NCBI RefSeq assembly: GCF_012163145.1
Contig: NZ_JAAVTX010000005.1
Span: 615,188-679,187, forward strand
DNA from: Falsiroseomonas frigidaquae
GTDB taxonomy: Bacteria; Pseudomonadota; Alphaproteobacteria; Acetobacterales; Acetobacteraceae
Direction: 5' to 3'
Length of the DNA: 64,000 bases
Shown one piece after another: positions 42,444 through 51,920 of this stretch. Position 1 is the stretch's first letter. Each line of letters begins with the position of its first letter. The translations under genes were made by a program, and so were the position numbers. The notes beneath the pieces were generated by a model. It ran no database searches and was not told where the DNA came from. It saw only the letters and a list, made by a program, of their open reading frames with translations.

Positions 42444-43331
42444 ATGCCGATGCTGCATACCGATGATGGGGTGAGCCTGCATTACGAGGAGGCCGGCAGC
42501 GGCACCCCCATGGTGTTCGTGCATGAATATGCCGGCGACCATAGGTCCTGGGAGGCGCAGATGCGCTTCTTCTCCCGCCGCTACCGCTGCATCACCTATG
42601 CCGCGCGGGGCTACACGCCATCCGAGGTTCCGTCCGACCCGGCGAAATACAGCCAGGACCGGGCGACGGATGACATCGCCGCCGTCATCAAGGGGCTGGG
42701 CCTGGGGCCGAGCCATGTGGTGGGCCTGTCCATGGGCGGCTTCGCCACGCTGCATATGGGCCTGCGCCACCCCGGCCTGGCCCGCAGCCTGGTCGCCGCC
42801 GGCGTCGGCTACGGCGCGGCGCCGGGCAAGACCGCGCAATTCCATGCGGAGACGGACGCCGCCATCGCCCGCATCCGGGCGGAGGGGATGGACAAATTCG
42901 GCCTGACCTACAGCCGCGGCCCCACCCGCCTGGTCTTCGAGGAAAAGGACCCGCGCGGCTATGCCGAGTTCCAGGCGCAGCTCTGCGAGCACAGCACTGA
43001 GGGCTCCGCGCTCACCATGAACGGCGTGCAGCGCCGCCGGCCGTCCCTGTTCGACCTGGAAGCCCAGTTCCGCGAGATGACGGTGCCGACGCTGGTGATC
43101 GCCGGCGACGAGGATGACCCGACGCTGGAGGCCAGCTTCTACCTGAAGCGCACGATCCGCAGCAGCGCCCTGCTGGTGATGCCGAAATGCGGCCACACCA
43201 TGAACCTGGAGGACCCGGACGCCTTCAACCGGGCGGTACTGGATTTCGTGACGCAGGTGGATTGCGGCCGCTGGACCAACCGCATCCCGGCCAGCCTGGC
43301 CGGGGGGATCATCGCGGCGGCGGAGAAGTAG
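42444..43331 (+). CDS. Alpha/beta-fold hydrolase
   Basis: A 295-residue alpha/beta hydrolase. ATG 42444 (MPMLHTDDGVSLHYEEAGSG) is the natural start. The nucleophile elbow is VVGLSMGGFA, the acid is probably in AGDEDDPTLE and the catalytic His in MPKCGHTMNLEDP. The oxyanion strand has FVHEYAGDHRSWE in place of the usual HGxG. It resembles esterases and meta-cleavage hydrolases; the substrate is not visible. Divergent from the SUF regulator, with 151 bases between, and its 3' end overlaps the next minus-strand gene by 23 bases. Confidence 0.9.
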   Translation: MPMLHTDDGVSLHYEEAGSGTPMVFVHEYAGDHRSWEAQMRFFSRRYRCITYAARGYTPSEVPSDPAKYSQDRATDDIAAVIKGLGLGPSHVVGLSMGGFATLHMGLRHPGLARSLVAAGVGYGAAPGKTAQFHAETDAAIARIRAEGMDKFGLTYSRGPTRLVFEEKDPRGYAEFQAQLCEHSTEGSALTMNGVQRRRPSLFDLEAQFREMTVPTLVIAGDEDDPTLEASFYLKRTIRSSALLVMPKCGHTMNLEDPDAFNRAVLDFVTQVDCGRWTNRIPASLAGGIIAAAEK

Positions 43332-43656
43332 CGGCGGCGCGCAGCCCCTTCACGCGGCGGCGCTGGTAGGTCTCGATCGCCCGCGCCATGGGAAGGCGCG
43401 GGTCGAAGCGCAGATGAGTGAGTGAGACATAGGCCGCGTGGCCCGTCTGATCCGCGCCGAAATCGAGCTTGCAGACGATGCCGCCCTCGTCACCCGCATA
43501 GCTGATCGCGACGATGCGGCAGCTCGGCGCGAGCTTCATGTCCGGGCTCTGCTGCCGGAGCATCTCGAGCAGCTCCGGCGTCGGCCGCGCCGGCAGTGGC
43601 AGCGCGGCCTCGATCTGCGTCTGAAGGCGGCCGGTGGCCTCGATATCGTCGATCAC
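43309..43656 (-). CDS. Uncharacterised 115-residue protein, last gene of ABC importer set
   Basis: I do not recognise a family. The protein is mixed alpha/beta (SCRIVAISYAGDEGGIVCKLDF, then GHAAYVSLTHLRFDPRLPM) with an arginine-rich C-terminus and no signal or membrane segment. It begins 13 bases after the stop of the substrate-binding protein, so it is probably co-transcribed. Its 3' end overlaps the convergent hydrolase gene by 23 bases. Coding potential is supported by balanced composition and by position. Confidence 0.65.
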   Translation of the reverse strand: MIDDIEATGRLQTQIEAALPLPARPTPELLEMLRQQSPDMKLAPSCRIVAISYAGDEGGIVCKLDFGADQTGHAAYVSLTHLRFDPRLPMARAIETYQRRRVKGLRAAATSPPPR

Positions 43657-43669
43657 CCCGGCCGGCCTC

Positions 43670-44623
43670 TCAGATCTGCACGCGGCCGGCGGCGGCGGCG
43701 GCGAGGGGTTCCTTCCAGATCACCTCGGCCGGCGTCACTTCCTTGGACAGCTTGCCCATGCCGCGCAGCTGGTCGATGGCGAGCTGGATGTTGCCGACGC
43801 TGTCCGGCGTCAGGTTCATCTTGTACTCGACCTTGGTCATCAGCTCCGCGATGAAGGCGCGGTCCTGGCGCAGGAACCGGGCGACCTGAGCGGCGGCCTC
43901 ATTCGGGTTGGAGGCAATGTACTCCTGCGCCTGGATCAGCGACCGCATCAGCCGCGTCGTCGCCTCCATGTTGGACTGCGCCCAGCCCTTGTTCATATAG
44001 ACGAAGTTGCGGACGATCTGGATCTGCTCGTTGGAGACGAGGATCTTGGTGTTCGGAATGGCGCGCATGGCGCGGGTCGGCCAGGGCTCCCACACCGCGA
44101 AGGCGTCGATGTTGCCGCGCTCCAGCGCCGCCACCATCTCCGGCGCCTCGACATTGACGATGGTGTAGTCGGCCGGGTTCAGGTTCAGCTTGGAGACGAC
44201 GGACAGCCAGAAGGTCTCGCTGCCGGTGCCGCGCGCGACGCCGACCTTCTTGCCCTTGAGCCCTTCCATGTTCTCGATGTTGCGGCCGAGCACGCTGATC
44301 CAGCGCAGCAGCGCGGTGCCTTCCGCAACGGCCACCACGTTGGGATCGACCAGATGCGCGGAGACGCCGGCCTGTTCGGCGCCATAGGCGGAGTTGATCT
44401 GGTTGCCGATCAGGAAGGCCACCATGGCGGAGCCGGAGGGGCCGGTGTTCACCGTCACGTCCAGCCCGTTGCGGGTGAAGAAGCCACCCTCCCGCGCGAC
44501 GTAATAGGGCGCGAAGGACGGGTCTACGCCGGTCGCGATGGTCATCTTGATCGGCGCGTTCTGGGCGAAGGCGGGGGCCGCGAGTGCGGCGCCACCGGCG
44601 GCGAGAAGGGTTCGGCGAAGCAT
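43670..44623 (-). CDS. NitT/TauT-type ABC transporter substrate-binding protein
   Basis: A 317-residue periplasmic binding protein of the nitrate/sulfonate/bicarbonate group. Signal peptide MLRRTLLAAGGAALAAPAFA carries twin arginines. Family patterns are FAPYYVAREGGFFTRNGLDV, GLKGKKVGVARGTGSE and ALERGNIDAFAVWEPWP. Together with the permease and ATPase upstream it forms a complete importer; the ligand (sulfonate, pyrimidine precursor or similar) cannot be told. ATG 44623 follows AGGGAGAACAA. Confidence 0.93.
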   Translation of the reverse strand: MLRRTLLAAGGAALAAPAFAQNAPIKMTIATGVDPSFAPYYVAREGGFFTRNGLDVTVNTGPSGSAMVAFLIGNQINSAYGAEQAGVSAHLVDPNVVAVAEGTALLRWISVLGRNIENMEGLKGKKVGVARGTGSETFWLSVVSKLNLNPADYTIVNVEAPEMVAALERGNIDAFAVWEPWPTRAMRAIPNTKILVSNEQIQIVRNFVYMNKGWAQSNMEATTRLMRSLIQAQEYIASNPNEAAAQVARFLRQDRAFIAELMTKVEYKMNLTPDSVGNIQLAIDQLRGMGKLSKEVTPAEVIWKEPLAAAAAGRVQI

Positions 44624-44643
44624 GTTCTTGTTCTCCCTGTTTG

Positions 44644-45405
44644 TCACATGGTCGGGTTGAAACGGCCCGCGAAGGCGCGGATCAGCAGGCGAAACACGCG
44701 GTCCGTCGCGAAGCCCAGAAGGCCGAGCGAGATCAGCGCCACGAAGATGTCCTCCACCTGCATGAACAGCCGCGCATCCCACAGCATCTTGCCGAGCCCG
44801 TCATTGCTGGCGACGAGCTCCGCCGCCACGATGGTGACGAAGGCATTCGCCATCGCCAGCCGCATGCCGGTCAGGATGTAGGGCACCGTCGCCGGCAGGG
44901 CGACGAGCGCGAAGACCTGCAGCTTGTTGGCGCCGAGACATTGCGCCGCGCGGATCTTGTCCCGCCCCACCGCGCCGACACCGGCCGCAGTGGCGATCAC
45001 CACGACGAAGACGGTGGTATAGGCAATCAGGAAGATCTTGCTCTCCTCCCCGATGCCGAACCAGATGACCGAGACTGTGATCATCGCGACGGCGGGGATG
45101 AACCGAAAAAACTCCGTCCAGGGTTCCAGCAGCAGCCGCACGGGCCGGAAGCTGCCGATCGCCAGGCCGATCGGAATGCCGATGGCCGAGCCGAGAAGAA
45201 AGCCCTGGATGATGCGGCGCATCGAAGCCCAGACGGATTCCTGCAGCAGCCCTTCCTCCAGCAGCACCCAGCCGCGCTCGAAGACCGGGAAAGGCGAGGG
45301 GAACAGCACGGAGCTGACCAGGTACTGCGAGGCCAGGTGCCAGATGACGAACAGCAGCGCGAAGCCCAGCACATAGCCGATGACGGTGGCGGTCCGGCTA
45401 TGCAT
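44644..45405 (-). CDS. NitT/TauT-type ABC transporter permease
   Basis: About 253 residues with six predicted membrane helices. The EAA loop is visible in VALPATVPYILTGMRLAMANA. The first helix (VIGYVLGFALLFVIWHLAS) follows a short cytoplasmic start. ATG 45405 is preferred: GGAG lies ten bases upstream and it overlaps the ATPase stop by eight bases. An ATG at 45423 would overlap more. Belongs to the BPD_transp_1 family. Confidence 0.93.
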   Translation of the reverse strand: MHSRTATVIGYVLGFALLFVIWHLASQYLVSSVLFPSPFPVFERGWVLLEEGLLQESVWASMRRIIQGFLLGSAIGIPIGLAIGSFRPVRLLLEPWTEFFRFIPAVAMITVSVIWFGIGEESKIFLIAYTTVFVVVIATAAGVGAVGRDKIRAAQCLGANKLQVFALVALPATVPYILTGMRLAMANAFVTIVAAELVASNDGLGKMLWDARLFMQVEDIFVALISLGLLGFATDRVFRLLIRAFAGRFNPTM

Positions 45406-46168
45406 GGGGGTGGATCTCCGCATGGATCAGCTCATGCACCTGGCGGAAGCTGGCCATGAAGGCGTCGGAGGTGCGTTCGCGCGGAAAGGGTAGGTCGATC
45501 GGCACCACCGCCTTCAGCGTGCCGCCCGGGCCGCGCTTCATCACGCCGACGCGGGTGGCGAGCGCACAGGCTTCCTCGATGTCATGGGTGATGAACAGCA
45601 CCGTCTTCCGGTTCTCCGACCAGATGCGGGACAGTTCGGCCTGCAGCACCGCCCGCGTCATCGCATCCAGCGCGCCGAACGGCTCGTCCATCAGCAGCAT
45701 GCGCGGGTCGTTCGCCAAAGCGCGGGCGATCTGGATGCGCTGCTTCATGCCGCCGGACAGTTCCGAGGGGTGCTTGCCCCCCTGCCCGGTCAGCCCGACC
45801 ATGTTGAGGAAGCGGTCCGCCACCGCGCGGCGCTCGCGAGCCCCCATGCCGCGCAGGCGCAGGCCGAAGGCGATGTTGTCGCGTGCCGTCAGCCAGTCAT
45901 ACAGGCTGTCGTGGCCCTGGAAGACCACGCCGCGATCCGCGCCCGGGCCGCGCACGGGCTTGCCCTCCAGCCGGATCTGGCCGGCGGTGGGCGTATCGAA
46001 GCCCGCCAGCATGTTCATCACGGTGGTCTTGCCGCAACCGGAGGTGCCCAGCAGGCAGAAGAACTCGCCTTCGGACAACTCCAGGTTGAAGTCGCGCACC
46101 GCCTCATAGGCGCCGGTGCGCCCGCGGAAGGTCATGCCGACCCCATCCAGCTCCACGAAGGCCACCAT
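45398..46168 (-). CDS. NitT/TauT-type ABC transporter ATP-binding protein
   Basis: About 256 residues. Walker A is GTSGCGKTT, the Q-loop FQGHDSLYDW, the signature LSGGMKQRIQIARAL, Walker B MLLMDEPFGALD and the switch His in FITHDIEEA. These are typical of the SsuB/TauB group. ATG 46168 (MVAFVELDGVGM) is used; an in-frame GTG at 46177 is an alternative. It is the first gene of the importer set and is divergent from the SDR gene. Confidence 0.94.
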   Translation of the reverse strand: MVAFVELDGVGMTFRGRTGAYEAVRDFNLELSEGEFFCLLGTSGCGKTTVMNMLAGFDTPTAGQIRLEGKPVRGPGADRGVVFQGHDSLYDWLTARDNIAFGLRLRGMGARERRAVADRFLNMVGLTGQGGKHPSELSGGMKQRIQIARALANDPRMLLMDEPFGALDAMTRAVLQAELSRIWSENRKTVLFITHDIEEACALATRVGVMKRGPGGTLKAVVPIDLPFPRERTSDAFMASFRQVHELIHAEIHPHA

Positions 46169-46281
46169 GTCCCCCACTTGTATCCAGGCTTGAGTTTAGG
46201 GCACCCCCGTGATGCGGCAACCCGGCTTCACGCCCCTTCGGCGGGGGATTAGAAGCGGGCTGCACGGATAGGAGGCAACGG

Positions 46282-47193
46282 ATGATGCTCGAAGGCAAGG
46301 TGGCGATCGTCACCGGGGCGGGCGGCGGGATCGGGCGGGAGATTGCGCTCGCCATGGCGTTGGCCGGCGCCTCCGTGGTGGTGAACGATATCGGCGCCAG
46401 CCTGACCGGCGAGGGCCCGACCTCTGCAACCCCCGGTGAGCAGACGGTGGCCATCATCCACCAGCGCGGCGGCAAGGCGGTGGCGAACACCGACAGCGTG
46501 GCGGAATGGGGCAGCGCGCAGCGGATCGTGGCGCAGGCGATGGACGCTTTCGGGCGCATCGACATCGTCGTGAACAACGCCGGCATCCTGCGGGATCAGA
46601 TTTTTCATAAGATGTCGCCGGAGGAATGGCTGGCGGTCATCAATGTGCATCTGAACGGGTCGTTCTTCGTGTCCCGCGCGGCCGCGGAGCAGTTCCGCAA
46701 GCAGGGCAGCGGCGCCTATGTGCACATGACGTCGACATCGGGGCTGATCGGCAATTTCGGCCAGGCAAACTACTCCGCGGCGAAGCTCGGCGTGGCGGCG
46801 CTGTCGAAGTCGATCGCGCTGGACATGCAGCGTTTCGGCGTGCGGTCCAACTGCATCGCGCCCTTCGCCTGGTCGCGCATGACCAGCTCCATCCCCTCCT
46901 CCACCGAGGCCGAGAAGGCCCGCGTGGCGCGGCTGCAGCAGATGACGCCGGACAAGAACGCGCCGCTGGCCGTGTTCCTCGCCTCCGACGCCGCGAAGGA
47001 CGTGACGGGGCAGATCTTCGCCGCACGTCACAACGAGCTGTTCCTGTTCAGCCAGCCGCGGCCGATCCGCTCCACCCATCGTGGCGAGGGCTGGACGCCG
47101 GAAACCATTGCCGAGACCGCCCTGCCCGCCCTTCGCAGCCACTTCCTGCCGCTCGATCGCTCCGGCGACGTCTTTTCCTGGGACCCCGTCTGA
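46282..47193 (+). CDS. Short-chain dehydrogenase/reductase
   Basis: A 303-residue SDR. The NAD(P) motif is TGAGGGIGREIA, followed by NNAGILRDQIFHKM, Ser in MTSTSGLIGNFG and the catalytic Tyr/Lys pair in NYSAAKLGV. AGGAGG precedes ATG 46282. The extended C-terminus and the NDIGASLTG insert resemble the hydroxyacyl-CoA dehydrogenase parts of multifunctional beta-oxidation enzymes. It is the first of five linked genes for acyl-CoA metabolism; the next start overlaps its stop by one base. Confidence 0.93.
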   Translation: MMLEGKVAIVTGAGGGIGREIALAMALAGASVVVNDIGASLTGEGPTSATPGEQTVAIIHQRGGKAVANTDSVAEWGSAQRIVAQAMDAFGRIDIVVNNAGILRDQIFHKMSPEEWLAVINVHLNGSFFVSRAAAEQFRKQGSGAYVHMTSTSGLIGNFGQANYSAAKLGVAALSKSIALDMQRFGVRSNCIAPFAWSRMTSSIPSSTEAEKARVARLQQMTPDKNAPLAVFLASDAAKDVTGQIFAARHNELFLFSQPRPIRSTHRGEGWTPETIAETALPALRSHFLPLDRSGDVFSWDPV

Positions 47194-48347
47194 TGGATTT
47201 TTCACTCACCGAGGAACAGGTCGCGTTCCAGGATTCCGTCCGCCGCTTCGCCGAGCAGCACCTGGCCAAGGACGCGCTGGCCCGCGCGCATGACGAGCGC
47301 TTCCCCTGGGATGTCGCCAAGCTGATGGCCGAGAACGGGTTGTTCGGCATCATGGTGCCGGAGGAAGACGGCGGCCAGGGCGGCACGCTGTTCGATGCGA
47401 TCCTGGCCATGGAGCAGATCGCCTATGTCTGCCCGCGCAGCGCCGATGTGCTGCAGGCCGGCAATTTCGGCGCCTTTCGCACCTTCGCCGAATACGCGAC
47501 GCCGGACCAGAAGAAGCGCTACTTCGAGCCGCTGCTGCGTGGCGAGACCATCGCCGCGGTCGGCATGACGGAGCCGGATGCAGGCTCCGCGCTGACCGAC
47601 CTGAAGACCACGGCGACCAAGGTGCAGGGCGGCTACCTGCTGAATGGCGGCAAGGTCTTTACCTCCAACACCGAGGATGCCGGCGTCTTCGTCATCTATT
47701 GCCGGTTCGGACCGGGCGTGAACGGCATCGGCTCCGTCCTGCTGGAGCGCGGGATGGAGGGGTTCCGGCTCGGCCAGCCCAGCCGCTACATGAATGGCGA
47801 AACCTGGTGCGCGCTGTACTTTGATAATGTCTTCGTGCCCGACGAGAACCTGTTGTTGGGCGAGGGTGGATTCCGCAAGCAGATCGCAGGCTTCAACGTG
47901 GAGCGTGCGGGCAATACGACCCGCGCGCTGGCACTCGGCGAATACTGCTTCCGGCAGGCCAAGGCGCATGCCGAACAAAGGAAACAGTTCGGCCGGGCGC
48001 TGATGGAGTTTCAGGGCCTGCAATGGAAGTTCGCCGAGATGCGCGTGGCGCTGGATAGCGCGCAGCTTCTGCTGTACCGCGCGGCGGTCCGTGCGAAGGG
48101 TGGGCTGCCGGATGCGCAGGACGTCGCCATGGCGAAGTACGCCTGCAACCAGGCCGGCTGGATGTGCTCGAATGAATCCATGCAGGTCATGGGCGGCACC
48201 GGCTACAGCCAGGACCTGCTGATCGAATACTGCGTGCGCAAGACGCGCGGCTGGATGATCGCCGGCGGCAGCCTGGAGGTGATGAAGAACCGCATCGCCG
48301 AGGGCGTCTTCGGCCGCAGCTTCTCGCAGCGGCCGCCCAAGGCATGA
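47193..48347 (+). CDS. Acyl-CoA dehydrogenase
   Basis: A 384-residue FAD enzyme that introduces a double bond into acyl-CoA. It starts MDFSLTEEQVAFQDSVRRFA. The active region has AAVGMTEPDAGSALTDLKTTA and the C-terminal QVMGGTGYSQDLLIEYCVRKTRG region. GKVFTSNTEDAG and ERKQFGRALMEFQ are standard family positions. TGATG overlap with the SDR and ATGA overlap with the next gene show coupling. The substrate chain is not visible. Confidence 0.94.
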   Translation: MDFSLTEEQVAFQDSVRRFAEQHLAKDALARAHDERFPWDVAKLMAENGLFGIMVPEEDGGQGGTLFDAILAMEQIAYVCPRSADVLQAGNFGAFRTFAEYATPDQKKRYFEPLLRGETIAAVGMTEPDAGSALTDLKTTATKVQGGYLLNGGKVFTSNTEDAGVFVIYCRFGPGVNGIGSVLLERGMEGFRLGQPSRYMNGETWCALYFDNVFVPDENLLLGEGGFRKQIAGFNVERAGNTTRALALGEYCFRQAKAHAEQRKQFGRALMEFQGLQWKFAEMRVALDSAQLLLYRAAVRAKGGLPDAQDVAMAKYACNQAGWMCSNESMQVMGGTGYSQDLLIEYCVRKTRGWMIAGGSLEVMKNRIAEGVFGRSFSQRPPKA

Positions 48348-50383
48348 GCCTCGCGCAAGCCTTGCTCAACCCGCGCCGCATCGCCCTGATCGGCGCCTCC
48401 GCCGACGAACAGCGGCTGACGGCGCGGCCGCAGCGCTATCTGCGCCGCCACGGATTCACGGGCGAACTCTTCCCCATGAATCCGCGTGCGGAATCGGTGC
48501 TGGGCGAACGCGCCTTTGCCTCGCTGGCCGATATCCCGGGCGAGATCGACTTCGCCTATATCCTGCTCGGCACCGACAATGTCGAAGCGCAGGTCGTGGC
48601 CTGCGCGGCGCGCGGCATTCCGGTGGCCTGCGTGCTGGCCGATGGTTTCGCGGAGGCGGGGCCGGAGGGCGCCGCGCTGCAGGCGCGTGTCCTGGCGGCG
48701 GCGCAGGGCAGCGGCATGCGTGTGCTCGGGCCGAATTCCATGGGCATCGTCAACCTCAACGCCCGCACGGCGCTGACCACCAATGCGGCGCTGGAGGCGG
48801 AGGATCTGCCGGCCGGGCGCGTCGCGCTGGTCTCCCAATCCGGCTCCATGATGGGTGCGCTGCTGTCGCGCGGCGCGGCGCGGGGCCTCGGCTTCTCGCA
48901 CCTCATCGGCACGGGGAACGAGGCGGATCTGACGGCGGGGGAGATCGCCTCCCTGCTGCTGGATGACCCGGATGTCGATGCGGTGGCGCTGTTCCTGGAG
49001 GCGATTCGCGCGCCGGAACAGATGGCCGCGGCCGCCGCCAAGGCGCGCGAGCTGCGCAAGCCGATCATCGCGCTGAAGCTCGGCCGCAGCCCCTTTGGCG
49101 CGGAGCTCGCGACCAGCCATACCGGCGCCCTGGCGGGCAGCGATGCGGCGGCGGATGCCTTCTTCCGCGCGCATGGAATCCTGCGCGTCTCGATGCTGGA
49201 ATCCCTGCTGGAACTGCCGCTCCTGGTCGCCGGCCGGCGCGCGCCCGCGCACAGCCATCGCGCGGTCAGCGTGATGACGACGACGGGCGGCGGCGGCGCG
49301 CTGGCCGTCGATGCGCTCGGCGTGCTGGGCATCGAGGCACGCAAGCCCGATGCGAAGGCCGCGGCGAAACTGGAGGCCGCGAAATTCGGCACCCATGCGC
49401 GGCTGCTGGACCTGACGCTGGCCGGCGCGCGGCCGGATCGCGTGATGGCAGCGCTGGATGCGCTGCGCGCGGCGGAGGATACGGACCTGGTGCTCGCCGT
49501 CATCGGCAGCTCGGCCCAGTTCCGGCCGAAGGATGCGGTGGCCGGCATCGTCGAGGGCACGAAGATCCCCGGCAAGCCTGTCGCGGCCTTCCTCGCGCCG
49601 CAGGCCGAAGCGTCCCTGCGCCTGCTGGCGGAGGCGGGCATCGCCGCCTTCCGCACGGCCGAAAGCGCGGCGGATTGCATCAATGCCTATTGCGCCTGGC
49701 AGGCGCCGCGCGACGGGATCGAGACGGCCCCGCCCGCCATCCCCCTGCCGGCACGGCCGGATGAGGCCGATGCGCGCGGGGTCTTCGCCGCGCTGGGCCT
49801 CGATTCGCCCTTCGCCGTCATGCAGGACACCCCTCCCGAGGGCCTGCGCTATCCGGTCGCGCTGAAGATCCTGTCGCCGGACCTCGCGCATAAGACGGAA
49901 GTCGGCGGCGTGGCGCTGAACATCGCCGATGCGGCGGCACTGCGCGATGCGGCGGCTTCCATGCGCGCCCGCGTCACGGCGGCGGCGCCGCAGGCGAAGA
50001 TCACCGGCCTGCTGGTGCAGCCCATGGCGAAGGGTCTGGCGGAGGCCATCCTCGGCTTCCGGCGCGACCCGGAGGTGGGGCCGGTGGTGCTGCTCGGCGC
50101 CGGCGGCGTGCTCTCCGAACTGCACCGCGACATCGCCCTGCGTCTGGCCCCGGTGGATCTGGAGACGGCGCGGGAGATGATCGCGGAGGTGCGCGCGCTG
50201 AAGCCGCTCTCCGGCTGGCGCAACCTGCCGCTCGGCGATCTGGAGGCGCTGGCCCAGGCCGTGGTCGCGGCCTCCCGCCTCGCCGGCGTCGAGCAGGTGG
50301 CGGAGGCGGAGATCAACCCGCTGATCGTCGGCCGGCCCGGCGAGGGTGTCACCGTGGCCGATGCCTGGGTGGTGCTGCGGTAG
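48344..50383 (+). CDS. NDP-forming acyl-CoA synthetase (acetate-CoA ligase family)
   Basis: A 679-residue single-chain acyl-CoA synthetase of the ADP-forming type. The CoA-binding domain is first (RRIALIGASADEQRLTARPQ). Two flavodoxin-like ligase domains follow, with the phospho-His in ATSHTGALAGSDAAADAFF. The C-terminal half is the ATP-grasp part (YPVALKILSPDLAHKTEVGG, GLLVQPMAKGLAEAILGF, VLLGAGGVLSEL). It activates the acid used by the upstream dehydrogenase and SDR or works in the reverse direction. ATGA overlap with the previous gene. Confidence 0.93.
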   Translation: MSLAQALLNPRRIALIGASADEQRLTARPQRYLRRHGFTGELFPMNPRAESVLGERAFASLADIPGEIDFAYILLGTDNVEAQVVACAARGIPVACVLADGFAEAGPEGAALQARVLAAAQGSGMRVLGPNSMGIVNLNARTALTTNAALEAEDLPAGRVALVSQSGSMMGALLSRGAARGLGFSHLIGTGNEADLTAGEIASLLLDDPDVDAVALFLEAIRAPEQMAAAAAKARELRKPIIALKLGRSPFGAELATSHTGALAGSDAAADAFFRAHGILRVSMLESLLELPLLVAGRRAPAHSHRAVSVMTTTGGGGALAVDALGVLGIEARKPDAKAAAKLEAAKFGTHARLLDLTLAGARPDRVMAALDALRAAEDTDLVLAVIGSSAQFRPKDAVAGIVEGTKIPGKPVAAFLAPQAEASLRLLAEAGIAAFRTAESAADCINAYCAWQAPRDGIETAPPAIPLPARPDEADARGVFAALGLDSPFAVMQDTPPEGLRYPVALKILSPDLAHKTEVGGVALNIADAAALRDAAASMRARVTAAAPQAKITGLLVQPMAKGLAEAILGFRRDPEVGPVVLLGAGGVLSELHRDIALRLAPVDLETAREMIAEVRALKPLSGWRNLPLGDLEALAQAVVAASRLAGVEQVAEAEINPLIVGRPGEGVTVADAWVVLR

Positions 50384-50405
50384 TTGTCATGGCAGGCTGC
50401 GGATC

Positions 50406-51218
50406 ATGGATGCCGAAGCCCTGATCCGCGCCCGCTACGGCGCCCTGCCCTTCACCCCGCCGGCGGAGATCCCCCCCGGCCTGGCGCTGCTTCTGGACCG
50501 GCGGGTGACGCGCCGCTACCGGCCGGACCCGGTGCCGGATGCGCTGCTGGACCTGGTTCTGGCCGGCGCGCAATCGGCCCCGGCGAAGTCCGATTTGCAG
50601 CAGTACTCCATCCTGGTCACGCGCAATTCGGGAAAGATCGCGCAGGTGGCGGATGCCATCGGCACCATGCCCTGGATCAAGGATGCACCGGTGCTGCTGC
50701 TGTTCTGCGGCGATATCCGGCGCGGCCGGCAGGTCTGTGCGGAGCATGGCCGCACCCATGCCAATGACAGCATCGACACCTTCCTGAACGCCTCGGCCGA
50801 TGCCGCGCTCGCCATGGGGTTCTGCATCATGGCGGCGGAGGCGGCGGGGCTCGGCACCTGCCCGATTTCCTATGTCCGCAACAACCTGGCGCTGGTGCAG
50901 GGGCTGTTCGGGCTGCCGGAAGGCGTCTTCCCGCTGGCCGGGCTGACGCTGGGCTTTCCCGCCGCGCGCAACGAGACATCGCCGCGCCTGCCGCCTTCGG
51001 TCGTGGTGCATCGCGAAGCCTACGACGATAGCGGCCTGGCCGCCGCCCTGCCCGGCTATGATGCGCTGCGCCCGCCCGGCAAGCCGCGCTACCCGGAGGT
51101 GCACGGGCCGAAGCCGGAAGGCTGCACCTGGTCCGAGAATGCGGCGCGGCAGCTCTCCGTGCCGGAACGAGCGAATTTCCGGGCCTGGCTGGCGACGAGG
51201 GGCATCAACCTTGGCTGA
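50406..51218 (+). CDS. Nitroreductase-family FMN protein
   Basis: A 270-residue member of the nitroreductase superfamily. The FMN-binding opening is RRVTRRYRPDPVPDALLDLV, followed by GAQSAPAKSDLQQYSILV. The helix region with DSIDTFLNASADAALAMGFC and the GLGTCPISYVRNN block are typical. The C-terminal 60 residues carry YPEVHGPKPEGC. ATG 50406 is chosen as the first start giving this order; no clear ribosome site is seen. The role in this acyl-CoA gene set is not evident. Confidence 0.9.
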   Translation: MDAEALIRARYGALPFTPPAEIPPGLALLLDRRVTRRYRPDPVPDALLDLVLAGAQSAPAKSDLQQYSILVTRNSGKIAQVADAIGTMPWIKDAPVLLLFCGDIRRGRQVCAEHGRTHANDSIDTFLNASADAALAMGFCIMAAEAAGLGTCPISYVRNNLALVQGLFGLPEGVFPLAGLTLGFPAARNETSPRLPPSVVVHREAYDDSGLAAALPGYDALRPPGKPRYPEVHGPKPEGCTWSENAARQLSVPERANFRAWLATRGINLG

Positions 51219-51888
51219 CGCAACGGCCGACAATCCCGGCGGCACCGGCGACCTGATCCCGGCGCCGCGCAAGCGCACCGTGGTGCCGCGCCATGCGGCC
51301 AGCCTGATCGTCTGGCGGCAAGGCTCGGGCGAGCCCGAGATCCTGATGGGCATGCGCCACGCCAAGCACAAGTTCATGCCGAGCATCCTGGTTTTTCCGG
51401 GTGGCCGGGTGGACCGCGGCGACCACGGCGTGAAGGCGCTGTCCGAGATGAAGCCGGAGACCTTCGGGCTGCTGGCGCATCGGGCGAAGCCGTCGCTGGC
51501 GCGGGCGCTGGGCGTGGCCGCGGTGCGCGAATTGTACGAGGAAACCGGGCTGCTGCTCGGCGAGATGAAGGGCACGCGGCTGCTCGCCGACCTCGCGCCG
51601 CTGGATTACCTCTGCCGCGCGGTGACGCCGACGACCCGCAGCATGCGCTTCAATGCACGATTCCTGATCGCACCCGCGGAGGCGGTGCGCGGCGAGATCA
51701 GCGGGTCTGGGGAGCTTGAGGGTCTGGACTGGTACAAGCTGAGCGCGGCGCGGTCGGCGAAGCTGGCGGATATCACGGCCAAGATCCTGACCGAGTTCGC
51801 GGAGTGGCTGGAGGTGCCGGCGGAGAAGCGGGCGGAACGGCCGCGGATCGTGTTCCGGGGGCAGGACAATCGGCTGAGCGACGGCTGA
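51211..51888 (+). CDS. Nudix hydrolase
   Basis: A 225-residue Nudix protein. TTG 51211 is chosen: GAGGGG lies eight bases upstream and the frame overlaps the nitroreductase stop by eight bases. The Nudix box is split by an insertion, with VFPGGRVDRGD first and AAVRELYEETGLLLGE later, as in the CoA-pyrophosphatase-like and NUDT7-like groups. LIVWRQGSGEPEILMGMR is the usual first strand pair. It may recycle CoA derivatives from this operon. Confidence 0.88.
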   Translation: MADATADNPGGTGDLIPAPRKRTVVPRHAASLIVWRQGSGEPEILMGMRHAKHKFMPSILVFPGGRVDRGDHGVKALSEMKPETFGLLAHRAKPSLARALGVAAVRELYEETGLLLGEMKGTRLLADLAPLDYLCRAVTPTTRSMRFNARFLIAPAEAVRGEISGSGELEGLDWYKLSAARSAKLADITAKILTEFAEWLEVPAEKRAERPRIVFRGQDNRLSDG

Positions 51889-51920
51889 AGCCCTCTCACC
51901 CCACCCTCCCCCTGGGCGTG

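Noticed and set aside
48203-50125. 640-codon minus-strand open frame
   Set aside because: Antisense to the NDP-forming acyl-CoA synthetase, which has full domain support.
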